From Knoellia subterranea KCTC 19937 (GTDB lineage: Bacteria > Actinomycetota > Actinomycetes > Actinomycetales > Dermatophilaceae), in contig NZ_AVPK01000002.1 in NCBI RefSeq assembly GCF_000768685.1, positions 248,001-312,000 of the forward strand: a stretch of 64,000 nt of DNA, in the 5' to 3' direction. The position numbers and the translations under genes are program-made. The notes under the pieces are model-generated. The model had not been told where the DNA came from, ran no database searches, and worked only from the letters and a program-made list of their open reading frames with translations. Below are positions 29,101 to 36,321 of the stretch, in pieces. The number at the start of each line of letters is the position of its first letter. Within the stretch, counting starts at the first letter, position 1.

Positions 29101-29433
29101 GGGTGTCTCGATGGTTCCGGTTCCCCGCTTCTTGGCGCGAAGATGGGCGGGGGAGCGACGAAGAATGAATCGGCGTGTGCCACAGGTGAATTCGAGCTCG
29201 ACCGAGGGGACTGCTGACGGCGCGGCGTGGTCGCTGACGATGCCGCGTTTGTCGCGGAGTCCGGGCACGTCGGCGAAGAGGGCGAAACAGATGGCGTCGA
29301 GGAGGCTCGTCTTGCCGGCTCCGGTTGGGCCGTGGATGAGGAAGAGTCCCGCGGCGGTCAGCTCATCGAAGTCGACCGAGACCTCGTCGGGGAACGGTCC
29401 GAAAGCCGTGGCGCGGAGGTGGTGGATCCTCAT
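26149..29433 (-). CDS. sbcC: Exonuclease subunit SbcC (Rad50-like)
   Basis: SMC-type ATPase of the SbcCD nuclease, which opens DNA hairpins and trims protein-blocked ends. The 1094-residue protein has Walker A at LIHGPTGAGKTSLLDAI (about 33-49), two long coiled-coil arms, and a zinc hook CSVCGATAHPSP (CxxC near residue 570). The C-terminal ABC signature TLSGGEAFMASLALALGLAD and Walker B LFVDEGFGTLDDESLEQ complete the ATPase. The arms are Ala/Arg-rich, typical of high-GC genomes. It overlaps the sbcD stop by 4 bp and is translated with it. Confidence 0.95.
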   Translation of the reverse strand: MRIHHLRATAFGPFPDEVSVDFDELTAAGLFLIHGPTGAGKTSLLDAICFALFADVPGLRDKRGIVSDHAAPSAVPSVELEFTCGTRRFILRRSPAHLRAKKRGTGTIETPATVALSEHLDGEWVVVSTRNDETAEVLHDVLGMGKEQFAKVAMLPQGEFAAFLTAKDDERRALLEKLFDITRFADVEEWLVDARRSSEATVAGLRAGIDTDLARLADVVARSTASGEDESHAGASDDAAGSDERLLEGLPALDPDSPDAIRGLLETMATRIEVTLSEAMVRLDAASSADVAAASAFQDGRSVQSLRERASAARVSLGALESAQDEIARARSVHDRATRAGSVRGDLAAVERARAEVHRRQASVAEAHAAVSRLVTTGFDSSDTAVGDSAVPRTALPDSGLVDKDRGTDRVDAEVVHGRSPEALVRVLRQHDDNLRELLRLDAERTARARRAREQLRDMEAATSVLQSAAERRTTASDRVEAATAAVTASLDATTSLAGLEQAAAEARSRVDLARRTLDDGALLDRLVRESADARSRAQDARDHELDLVARRLSQMAAELAERLVDGEACSVCGATAHPSPAQGGRQVTEAELDAARVAHADLVAAHHECEVRVTTTRTRIEEALRQLAVASVEELDLDAFEFGSVEATRRHDTARALAAEHAQRTAHLDAARAALTALEDSVAAARHELTRVSAMAEQTREDEESARVAMSALWISHADCPCGSTSAAESSDNAARTEAHAADSEPFPGSDAVAELASRHRAAVDSAAAWAEAVARHAETAERLKAALDAGLIAVTDAGFESFSEATDAVLPSGELQRIGDRLRDHDRARAGALSVLHDPMVMAAEEALPPDLALLEREAVAARSALLAAKSAQTEAAGAQRSFRAIRSSLTAGLDAAGPALAHHHRVKDLADTFSGGGLNNTLRMRLTSYVLAARLDKVARLANERLRIMGDGRYSLEHSDRLAARGARSGLGLRVLDQWTGVSRETSTLSGGEAFMASLALALGLADAVREESGGFDLGTLFVDEGFGTLDDESLEQVISVLDSLREGGRAVGVVSHVGELRSRITHQLVVRKTASGSTVAIAGPGSESAA

Positions 29434-30608
29434 GCGGCCCCCGACCTGCTGGAACCTGAGGCGCGGCCTTCACCCTCGCGGTTCGCGCGGCGGACCCGAG
29501 CGCCTTCGACGGCGTCACGAAGCAGTGCCCGTTCGGCCTCGTCGGCCCCATGTCCACCCCGGACGTGCCCGAGGAAGTCACAGCACACGTCGAGGTCCGA
29601 GCGCTCGGTGAGCGACGCGGCATACGCGGTCATGGTCGTCACGGTGCCGGAAGGCTCGAACCGCAGGTCGAGCGTGTGCGGGAACCGCACCCGAAGCCGC
29701 TCCATCGCACCCAGAGGTCGGATCGGGTCGGTCAGCGTCACCTGGCACCAGGCCGACTCGGCGGCTGCGTGCTGCCGCTCGCTGAGCAACTCGTCGAGAG
29801 TGCCGCGCAAGAGGGCAAGGGGGCGCTCCACCGGTGCGGGGACGAACTCAGTGCTCGGCGCGTCACCGGCGAGATCGACCAACCATGAGCCCTTGGTGTG
29901 CCGTGCCTCGCTGAACGACATCGCGACGGGCGAGCCCGAATAGCGCACGGTCTCGGCAACCTGCTGGCGCCCGTGCAGGTGCCCCAGTGCCGCGTAGTCC
30001 ACCCCGTCGAACACTTCCGGCGGGACGGCCGCGACGCCGCCGACGGCGATGTCCCGCTCCGACTCACTCGTGGCTCCACCGGTCACGAAGGCGTGTGCCA
30101 TGACGACCGACCGGGATTCCGAGCCCGACGCCAAGGACGCCCGGACACGGTCCATCGCGGCCCGAAGCACGGCTGCGTGGGTGCGGTCGGACGCCCCGAG
30201 CGGACCAGCGGTCAGGGACGGTTCGAGATAGGGGAGTGGGTGGATGGCGACACCGTCGACGACGACCGGGCGGCCGATGTCGTCGACGCTCGTGCGGATG
30301 TGCAGGCCCGATCGCTCGAGGAGGCGCGACGCGAAGCCCAGGCGGATGGCGGAGTCGTGGTTGCCACTGGACAGCACGACGGCTGCTCCGGCGTCGATGA
30401 GCCGCTCGACGGTGTCGGAGAGGAGTGCCACGGTGTCCGGCGCCGGCAGCGCCCGGTCGTAGACGTCTCCCGAGACCACGACGGCGTCGACCTCTTCACT
30501 CCTGACGACGTCGACGAGGTCGTCCAGGAAGCGGGCGTGGGCGCGCTGCAGACCCACCTGGTGGAAGGACCGCCCCAGGTGCCAGTCGGAGGTGTGGATC
30601 ATGCGCAC
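29430..30608 (-). CDS. sbcD: Exonuclease subunit SbcD (Mre11-like)
   Basis: Mn-dependent phosphoesterase/nuclease partner of SbcC. Metallophosphatase motifs are in order: MIHTSDWHLGRSF, VVSGDVYDRALP, VVLSSGNHDSAIR, VMAHAFVTGG and DYAALGHLHGRQ. About 392 residues are read from GTG 30608; ATG 30602 is the alternative. A TAGCCT hexamer lies 7 nt before GTG 30608, so the operon is probably leaderless. It precedes and overlaps sbcC, and is divergent from the ligase-like gene at 30760. Confidence 0.95.
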   Translation of the reverse strand: MRMIHTSDWHLGRSFHQVGLQRAHARFLDDLVDVVRSEEVDAVVVSGDVYDRALPAPDTVALLSDTVERLIDAGAAVVLSSGNHDSAIRLGFASRLLERSGLHIRTSVDDIGRPVVVDGVAIHPLPYLEPSLTAGPLGASDRTHAAVLRAAMDRVRASLASGSESRSVVMAHAFVTGGATSESERDIAVGGVAAVPPEVFDGVDYAALGHLHGRQQVAETVRYSGSPVAMSFSEARHTKGSWLVDLAGDAPSTEFVPAPVERPLALLRGTLDELLSERQHAAAESAWCQVTLTDPIRPLGAMERLRVRFPHTLDLRFEPSGTVTTMTAYAASLTERSDLDVCCDFLGHVRGGHGADEAERALLRDAVEGARVRRANREGEGRASGSSRSGAA

Positions 30609-30615
30609 GTCACCG

Positions 30616-30621
30616 AGGCTA
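30616..30621 (-). promoter_or_regulatory. Putative -10 (TAGCCT) for leaderless sbcDC
   Basis: On the minus strand TAGCCT is followed by 7 nt and GTG 30608. No ribosome-binding site is present, fitting a leaderless operon start. Confidence 0.45.
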
Positions 30622-30759
30622 GATCCGGCCACGGACAGCGTCGGTGACCGAAACGCGAAATGTCCCTCGTTCCCGTCGCGTGCTGCGCCACGGGGTGATT
30701 GAGTGGCCCCACGAGCAGGCAATGCGTACCGGGAAGCCGACGAATCGGAGGTGGTGGGC

Positions 30760-32241
30760 GTGGGAGCTGAGGTCAGCGCGCAGAGCTACACGCGTGAGGA
30801 GCGCCAGCGCTATCGCGAGAAGGTCCGCCAGAACCTCGACGTGTTCGAGCGCATGCTCACCCAGCATTCCTTCGAGTTCGAGAGGCCGATGACGGGTCTC
30901 GAGATCGAGCTCAACCTCGTCAACGGCGACTACGACCCACACTTCGCCAACGCCGAGGTGCTGCACGCCATCGCCGACCCGGGCTACCAGACCGAACTGG
31001 CGCAGTACAACATCGAGCTCAACGTGCCGCCTCGCCCCCTGCCGGGCGACTCCGCCCTCGAGCTGGAGCGTGATCTGCGCCAGTCCCTCAACGACGCCGA
31101 TGCCAAGGCCCGTGAGGTCGGTTCACGACTGGTGACGATCGGGATCCTGCCGACGATCATGCCCGAGCACTACGAGGGCGAATGGATCAGCGACAACAAC
31201 CGCTACACCGCCCTCAACGACTCGATCTTCGTGGCTCGCGGGGAGGACATCTACCTCGACATCCATGGCCCCTACGGCGAACGGGTGGCGACCTACTGCG
31301 ACTCGATCGCCCCCGAATCCGCGTGCACCAGCGTCCAGCTGCACCTACAGGTGGCACCTGCCGACTTCGCGGACCACTGGAACGCCGCCCAGGCGCTCTC
31401 GCCGGTGCAGGTCGCCCTCGCCGCCAACTCGCCGTTCTTCTTCGGGCAGCGCCTGCACGCGGAGACGCGGATCGAGCTGTTCAAGCAGGCCACCGACACT
31501 CGGCCCATCGAACTCAAGAACCAGGGAGTCCGTCCTCGGGTCTTCTTCGGTGAACGCTGGATCACGAGCATCTTCGACCTCTTCGAGGAGAACTCGCTCT
31601 ACTTTCCTGCACTGCTCGCGGAAACCACCGACGAGGACCCGATGGCGCGTCTCGAGGCGGGCGAGGCACCGGACCTGGCCGAGCTGCGCCTGCACAACGG
31701 CACGGTCTATCGCTGGAACCGACCGATCTACGACATCGTCAACGGTCGCCCACACCTCCGTGTCGAGAACCGGGTGCTGCCCGCTGGACCGACGATCGCC
31801 GACACCCTCGCCAACGCCGCGTTCTACTACGGTGCGATCCGCAAGCTCGCCGGCACCGAGCGTCCGGTGTGGACCAAGATGAGTTTCGCCGCCTGCGAGG
31901 AGAACTTCGAGCGGGCCGCGCGCGACGGGATCGATGCCCGGTTGTACTGGCCCGGATTCGGCCAGGTGGGCGCCGACGAGCTCGTGCTGCGACACCTCCT
32001 CCCGCTGGCGCACCAGGGCCTCGAGGAGTGGGGCGTGTCGCAGGCCGTCCGGGAGCGCTTCCTCGGCATCATCGAGGCGCGCTGCCAGGCCGGGGTCAAC
32101 GGTGCCACGTGGCAGACCGATGCCGTGCAACGGTTCGAGGACAAGGGCTCGGATCGTCGAACAGCCCTGCATCAGATGCTCGAGCTCTATGCGGAGCACA
32201 TGGGCACCAACGAGCCGGTGCACACCTGGCCGCTGCCCTGA
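30760..32241 (+). CDS. Glutamate-cysteine ligase family enzyme (GCS2-like)
   Basis: A 493-residue protein of the carboxylate-amine ligase superfamily. The N-terminal catalytic sheet is seen in RPMTGLEIELNLVNGDY and AQYNIELNVPPRPLPGD. Further conserved blocks are NRYTALNDSIFVARGEDIYL, GVRPRVFFGERWITSIFDLF and GRPHLRVENRVLPAGPTIAD. Related actinobacterial proteins are annotated as glutamate-cysteine ligases, but many have no shown activity, so ATP-dependent amide formation between an amino acid carboxylate and an amine is the safe call. GTG 30760 is chosen over 30703 because GGAGG stands 8 nt before it. It is monocistronic. Confidence 0.72.
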   Translation: MGAEVSAQSYTREERQRYREKVRQNLDVFERMLTQHSFEFERPMTGLEIELNLVNGDYDPHFANAEVLHAIADPGYQTELAQYNIELNVPPRPLPGDSALELERDLRQSLNDADAKAREVGSRLVTIGILPTIMPEHYEGEWISDNNRYTALNDSIFVARGEDIYLDIHGPYGERVATYCDSIAPESACTSVQLHLQVAPADFADHWNAAQALSPVQVALAANSPFFFGQRLHAETRIELFKQATDTRPIELKNQGVRPRVFFGERWITSIFDLFEENSLYFPALLAETTDEDPMARLEAGEAPDLAELRLHNGTVYRWNRPIYDIVNGRPHLRVENRVLPAGPTIADTLANAAFYYGAIRKLAGTERPVWTKMSFAACEENFERAARDGIDARLYWPGFGQVGADELVLRHLLPLAHQGLEEWGVSQAVRERFLGIIEARCQAGVNGATWQTDAVQRFEDKGSDRRTALHQMLELYAEHMGTNEPVHTWPLP

Positions 32242-32250
32242 CGTCAGCCA

Positions 32251-32280
32251 GGATTCGACGGGATTCGACGGGATTCGACA
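32251..32280 (+). repeat. Tandem 10-bp repeat, three copies
   Basis: GGATTCGACG occurs three times head-to-tail (third copy ends in A) in the 47-bp gap between two convergent genes. No stem-loop terminator is visible there. It is probably a slippage-prone spacer. Confidence 0.8.
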
Positions 32281-32288
32281 GGTCGCAC

Positions 32289-32897
32289 TCAGCCCAGGCT
32301 GTTCCAGAGCTTGATCGCCGGCTGCTCCCGCTCGTACTCCAGCACGCTCACCGACCCGGCATCGAGGAGCAACTTCGCCCCGAATCGAGGTTGTTCACGA
32401 AGGAACACCGTCGCGAGGATGCGCAGTGCGTGACCGTGCCCGAAGAGAAGGACGTCCCGTGCGGCCAGCACTGGCGTCGCGCGAAGCAGCACTCGCGATG
32501 CACGGGCTGCCACCTCCTCCACCGTCTCGCCGGGCGAGGCTCCGGGCACGACGCCATCCTCGAACACGGTCCAGTCATGCCCCAGATCGGCTCGGATCTC
32601 CTTGGTGGTCCGTCCCTCGTAGGCGCCGTAGTCCCACTCGACGAGGTTGGGATCCACCTCGGGAGAGGGGAATCCGGCGATCTCGGCGGTGCGGCGTGCG
32701 CGCTGCATGGGCGAGGTCAGGACGAGGCCGAAGTCAAAGGGGGACAGCCGCTCGGCGAGCGTCGCGGCGTCGGCCTCACCCTGTTCGGTGAGCGGAATGT
32801 CGGTCGTGCCCGTGTGCTGTCCGGACTCGCTCCACTCGGTCTTGCCGTGACGGACGAGGACGAGTCGGCCCTCGGGGACTGGGGGTGCGCCGGTCAT
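32289..32897 (-). CDS. Histidine phosphatase (phosphoglycerate mutase-like) family protein
   Basis: A 202-residue enzyme with the phosphohistidine motif LVLVRHGKTEWSESGQHTG (about 13-31). Family blocks follow: SPMQRARRTAEIAG, EWDYGAYEGRTTKEIR and the second catalytic histidine in LLFGHGHALRILA (about 155-167). This is the cobC/gpm-like branch of small-molecule phosphatases; the substrate is unknown. ATG 32897 is preferred because it begins just before the catalytic strand. It stands alone on the minus strand, converging on the ligase-like gene. Confidence 0.85.
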   Translation of the reverse strand: MTGAPPVPEGRLVLVRHGKTEWSESGQHTGTTDIPLTEQGEADAATLAERLSPFDFGLVLTSPMQRARRTAEIAGFPSPEVDPNLVEWDYGAYEGRTTKEIRADLGHDWTVFEDGVVPGASPGETVEEVAARASRVLLRATPVLAARDVLLFGHGHALRILATVFLREQPRFGAKLLLDAGSVSVLEYEREQPAIKLWNSLG

Positions 32898-33013
32898 GAC
32901 GTCACTCTCGCACCGATTCCGAACCCGGTGCCAGCAAGCGGCGGCGTCCGGTGGCTTCGGTGGCCGGCTGAGCGCGTGGTCCCCGTCGCCCACCGCTCTG
33001 GCAGGATCGATGT

Positions 33014-33556
33014 ATGCCGCGCCATTTCGCCTTCCTGCGCGCCGTCAACGTCGGCGGCCGCTACGTGAAGATGGCCGAATTGCGCTCGTGCCTCGAGACC
33101 GCCGGATTCACCGACGTGGAGACCCACATCCAGACGGGCAACGTCGCGCTCACCTCGACGATGCGCTCCCAGGGCAAGGTCGAGGCCGCCATCGAGGAGT
33201 GCCTCGGTGAGTGGGCGGGCTTCGAGATCCCGACGATGGTGCGATCGCCGGACGAGTTCGCCGACCTCGTCGCGGCGGTCGAGTCCACACCACCCCTGCT
33301 GTCGCCGACCGCACGTCGGTACGTCGCGTTCGCCAAGGGGACGGTGAGCAAGGACGCGGAAGCCGCGCTCACGGCATACAGGGACACTTCCGAGCGTTCC
33401 TGCCTCGTGGGGCGAGACGTCCTCCTCGAGATCGACCTGGACTTCAACGTGTCCAAGCTGGCCGGGGCCAGGCTCGAACGCCTCGCCGGCACGCCCCTGA
33501 CGGCACGCGACCTCAAGGTCGTGCGCGCCATCGACGAGAAATGGAGCACCCGATGA
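33014..33556 (+). CDS. DUF1697 family protein
   Basis: A 180-residue DUF1697 protein, recognised by the opening RHFAFLRAVNVGGRYVKMAE, then THIQTGNVALTS and the C-terminal DLKVVRAIDEKWS. Biochemical function of the family is unknown. The start ATG is part of the octamer GTATGCCG. It overlaps the OsmC gene by 4 bp and begins a run of small genes (OsmC, YciO). CAGGAT 6 nt before the ATG could be a variant -10 of the leaderless type. Confidence 0.85.
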   Translation: MPRHFAFLRAVNVGGRYVKMAELRSCLETAGFTDVETHIQTGNVALTSTMRSQGKVEAAIEECLGEWAGFEIPTMVRSPDEFADLVAAVESTPPLLSPTARRYVAFAKGTVSKDAEAALTAYRDTSERSCLVGRDVLLEIDLDFNVSKLAGARLERLAGTPLTARDLKVVRAIDEKWSTR

Positions 33557-34023
33557 CCGACACCACCAGCCCGAGCCGAACCGAGCCGGAGACCGGTGGG
33601 ACCGGACCGGGATTCCGCTCCGTGACCCTGAGCCGGACCGCGCACGGTGAGTTCGACGTGACCAACATCCGCGGCGGGACGATCCACATCGGCACGGGCG
33701 ACACCGACGACTTCACGCCCGTGGAGCTGCTCCTCACTGCCATCGCGGGCTGCAGCGCGGTGGACGTCGACTTCATCACCGCCAAGCGCGCCGAACCGAG
33801 TGAGTTCACCGTCGAGAGCACCGGGGTCAAGGCCAAGAGCGCCGAGAAGGGCAACCACATGGAGGACCTCGAGGTCACCTTTCGGGTGCGCTTCCCCGAG
33901 GGTCCCGAAGGCGACAGGGCCCGCGAGATGCTCCCGCGCGCGATCGCCCAGTCGCACGACCGGCTGTGCAGCGTGTCGCGAACGGTCCAGCTCGGCACTC
34001 CCGTGACGATGCGCGAGGACTGA
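33553..34023 (+). CDS. OsmC family peroxidase-like protein
   Basis: A 156-residue OsmC/Ohr-fold protein. The two redox cysteines are present, in AIAGCSAVDVDFI (about residue 65) and HDRLCSVSRT (about 139), so thiol-dependent peroxide reduction is plausible. The spacing and lack of Ohr-specific motifs favour the general OsmC branch. It starts with ATG overlapping the DUF1697 gene and is followed one base later by the YciO gene, forming an operon. Confidence 0.85.
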   Translation: MTDTTSPSRTEPETGGTGPGFRSVTLSRTAHGEFDVTNIRGGTIHIGTGDTDDFTPVELLLTAIAGCSAVDVDFITAKRAEPSEFTVESTGVKAKSAEKGNHMEDLEVTFRVRFPEGPEGDRAREMLPRAIAQSHDRLCSVSRTVQLGTPVTMRED

Positions 34024-34024
34024 C

Positions 34025-34648
34025 ATGGCTCGCTACCTCGACGTGCACCCGGTGGATCCGCAGCCTCGCTCCATCACCCAGGCGGTCGCGACGCTCCGGG
34101 ACGGCGGACTCCTCGCCTATCCGACCGACTCCGGCTACGCCCTGGGCGCCGCGCTCGGCAACCAGTCGGCGAAGGACCGGATCCGCGACATCCGCCGGCT
34201 CGACGACAAGCACCACTACACCCTCGTGTGTGCCGACTTCGCACAGCTCGGGCACTTCGTCCACGTCGACAACGCGGTGTTCCGGGCCGTCAAGGCGTCG
34301 ACGCCGGGCCCCTACACGTTCATCCTCCCGGCCACGGGCGAGGTGCCTCGCAAGTTGCTGCACCCCAAGAAGAAGACGGTCGGGGTGCGCATCCCGGAGC
34401 ATCCTGTCGTGCGGGCCCTGCTTGCCGAACTCGGCGAGCCGATGCTCACCTCGACGCTCATCCTGCCGGGGGAGTCGGAGCCCATGACGGACGGCTGGCA
34501 GGTCAAGGAGGAGCTCGACCACGTCGTGGACGTCGTCATCGATTCGGGGGAGTGCGGATCGGAACCGACGACCGTCGTGGACCTCTCCGGAGACGGGGCT
34601 GAGGTGCTCCGCGTCGGAGCCGGGGATCCGGGCCGCTTCCAGGCCTGA
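34025..34648 (+). CDS. YrdC/Sua5-family protein (YciO-like)
   Basis: A 207-residue YrdC-fold protein. The RNA/nucleotide-binding face is seen in GGLLAYPTDSGYALGAALGN, IRDIRRLDDKHHYTLVC and STPGPYTFILPATGEVPRKL, followed by KKTVGVRIPEHPVVRALLAE. PTDSGYALG in place of PTETVYGLG fits the YciO branch rather than TsaC, so threonylcarbamoyl-AMP synthesis is less certain. It follows the OsmC gene with 1 bp between stop and start. Confidence 0.86.
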   Translation: MARYLDVHPVDPQPRSITQAVATLRDGGLLAYPTDSGYALGAALGNQSAKDRIRDIRRLDDKHHYTLVCADFAQLGHFVHVDNAVFRAVKASTPGPYTFILPATGEVPRKLLHPKKKTVGVRIPEHPVVRALLAELGEPMLTSTLILPGESEPMTDGWQVKEELDHVVDVVIDSGECGSEPTTVVDLSGDGAEVLRVGAGDPGRFQA

Positions 34649-34662
34649 GCGGGATCGACGTC

Positions 34663-35448
34663 ATGCCCGACGCGACGTTCCCGGACATCGTCCCTCGGAC
34701 GATGTCGCGTCACGGCGTCGTGCCCGCGCGGGGCCACGCCATCCTCGGTCACGAGGAGGCATTGATCAGTCACTTCCCGCCCGAACCGGATCGTCCGTTC
34801 GTCGTCCACTGGACCCGGTCCGACCGTGACGCTCACGCGGTCCTCGACGACCTCGTGGCTCACCTTGCGGCAGCGGGCGCGCGCAGTGTGGAGTGGTGGT
34901 TCCGTGGGGATTCCACTCCGCCGGGGCTCGAGGACCTGCTGATTGCCCGAGGGGCACGGCAGGTCGAGGACCAGGTGGGCCTGGCACGCACCGTGGACGC
35001 CGGGCTCCCGACGATCGCCGACGGAGTTCGGGTCACGCTCGTTGAGGATCGTGCCGCCCTGGACGCCGTTGTCGACATTGGGGTCGAGGTCTTCGGGGAT
35101 CCCGACACGGGCGACCGGGAGCACTTCTTCGACGAGGTCAACGACGAACTCGACCGGGGCGTGGGTGCCTGGGTCGTGGGTTGGTTGGACAGAGAGCCCG
35201 TGGGGCGGGCCCATGTCGGCTTCGAATGGGGCGTTGCGCCTTTGGTCGGTGCCGCGGTCCTTCCCCGTGCCCGACGATGAGGTGTGTATGCCGCGATGCT
35301 CGCCGCTCGACTCGATCTCGCCTCCACCGCGGGGTGCCACACCGCGGTGGTCAAGGCACGCCGTGGACAGTCCCTGCCCGTCCTGCTCCGGGAGGGCTTC
35401 GTCCCGATCGGGTGGGAGCGGGCCCACCTCCTGACGATCGCCCCCTGA
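34663..35448 (+). pseudogene. GNAT acetyltransferase interrupted by an in-frame TGA
   Basis: One frame encodes a GNAT-type protein, but TGA at 35278-35280 (codon 206) cuts it inside the acetyl-CoA-binding region. Before the stop the sequence reads VAPLVGAAVLPRARR; directly after, in the same frame, GVYAAMLAARLDLA, then VVKARRGQSLPVLLREGF to a normal stop at 35446-35448. Together they give the usual ARRxGVYxAML pyrophosphate-binding loop and the GNAT C-terminal strand. The simplest explanation is one C-to-T change of a CGA codon. The truncated 205-residue product lacks the cofactor loop. Alternatives are a sequencing error or stop-codon read-through. The original full length was 261 residues. 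Confidence 0.8.
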
Positions 35449-35453
35449 CGCGC

Positions 35454-35497
35454 GTCACCCCCACCGGCGCCTGAGCCCCTGGGCCGGTGGGGGTGAC
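35454..35497 (+). terminator. Terminator after the GNAT gene
   Basis: A 15-bp perfect stem (GTCACCCCCACCGGC at 35454-35468; GCCGGTGGGGGTGAC at 35483-35497) with a 14-nt loop, 5 bp after the full-length GNAT stop. Its position just past the distal stop supports the view that the gene once extended there. Confidence 0.8.
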
Positions 35498-35596
35498 GAT
35501 GACCTGCTCGGGAGGAAGTCGAACAGGTGCGGTCTCGGACGGTTGTGAGACTCCCTGACCCACACCACCGCGACACGACAACCGTAGGAACGAGCC

Positions 35597-35645
35597 GGTC
35601 AAGTCCGGGTTCGCGGCAGGTCAAGACTTGGTATGCCGGGTCAAG
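35597..35645 (+). repeat. Three phased GGTCAAG repeats
   Basis: GGTCAAG occurs at 35597, 35619 and 35639, spacings of 22 and 20 bp (about two helical turns), within the otherwise featureless 163-bp gap 35498-35660. The second and third copies extend to GGTCAAGACT. They lie at the 3' side of the minus-strand reductase gene, so an operator role is uncertain. Confidence 0.4.
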
Positions 35646-35660
35646 ACTCCGTGCCTCCAC

Positions 35661-36155
35661 TCAATCACTGAGGAGGGCGGCCAGGGTGGCACCGAGTTCG
35701 GTGGCCCGTTCGCGGGCGATGGAGTCGACGTCGCCGACGACCTCGTGGACGTCCGCGGCCTGGGTCCAGCCGAGCGCACCGACGATGGACGTCACGGCGC
35801 GGACGGCGCCGGTGACGTCGTAGCGTCCGTGGATCCACAGGCCGTAGGGCCGTCGTGCCGTGAGGCCAGCTGGACTGGCCCCGGCGCCGCCGGAGTCGTC
35901 CAGGCTGCCCCCGACTGCGAGGAAGGTCGAGTCGAAGAAGTGCTTGAGCGCCCCCGACATGTAGCCGAAGTTGGCCGGTGTTCCCACGAGGTAACCATCG
36001 GCCCCGAGCACGTCCTCGGCCGTGGCCTCGAGGGCAGCGACCACCCGCACGTCCACCCCGAGGATCTCCGGGTGCGTCGCCCCCTCGAGTGCGGCGTCGA
36101 GGAGTGCCCGGGTGGATCGGGTGGGGCTGTGGTGGACGACGAGCAGGCGTGGCAT
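35661..36155 (-). CDS. Flavodoxin-like NAD(P)H/FMN reductase family protein
   Basis: A 164-residue flavodoxin-fold protein. The phosphate-binding loop is HHSPTRSTRALLDAAL (about 8-23). The flavin-contact loop is GYLVGTPANFGYMSGALKHF (about 58-77), followed by PYGLWIHGRYD. This matches small NADPH-dependent FMN reductases or flavodoxin-family proteins; the electron acceptor is unknown. ATG 36155 is preferred because the frame enters the first beta strand at once (MPRLLVVHHSP). It is divergent from the small Cys-rich gene at 36193, with 37 bp between. Confidence 0.8.
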   Translation of the reverse strand: MPRLLVVHHSPTRSTRALLDAALEGATHPEILGVDVRVVAALEATAEDVLGADGYLVGTPANFGYMSGALKHFFDSTFLAVGGSLDDSGGAGASPAGLTARRPYGLWIHGRYDVTGAVRAVTSIVGALGWTQAADVHEVVGDVDSIARERATELGATLAALLSD

Positions 36156-36179
36156 ACACCCATCTTGGCCTCTCGGTCC

Positions 36180-36185
36180 TAGGCT
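36180..36185 (+). promoter_or_regulatory. Putative -10 (TAGGCT) for the small Cys-rich gene operon
   Basis: TAGGCT is followed by 7 nt and ATG 36193, another leaderless arrangement. It would drive the three-gene operon to 37513. Confidence 0.5.
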
Positions 36186-36192
36186 TTTGCCC

Positions 36193-36321
36193 ATGGCTGA
36201 CCTCACCGAACCGTGCCCCAACTGTGGACAATTCATGCGCTGGGAGACGTCGCACGAGCGGTGCGACGGGTGTGGCTACATCCGGCCGTGCTGCGAGGGC
36301 GCGCCCTGCCCCATCCCGTGA
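36193..36321 (+). CDS. Small cysteine-rich (zinc-ribbon-like) protein, 42 aa
   Basis: A 42-residue protein with seven cysteines: CPNCG at 8-12, CDGCGYIRPCC at 24-34 and a last CEGAPC. The two CxxC pairs suggest a single bound zinc. The function is unknown. It is real coding sequence by three signs: a leaderless -10 before the ATG, a Cys-dense composition, and a stop overlapping the start of the phosphotransferase gene as GTGA. It may act with the downstream kinase-like protein or simply set its translation. Confidence 0.75.
   Translation: MADLTEPCPNCGQFMRWETSHERCDGCGYIRPCCEGAPCPIP

Noticed and set aside
34663-35448. Frameshift as the cause of the broken GNAT gene
   Set aside because: The continuation after the stop is in the same frame, so a substitution to TGA explains it without an indel.
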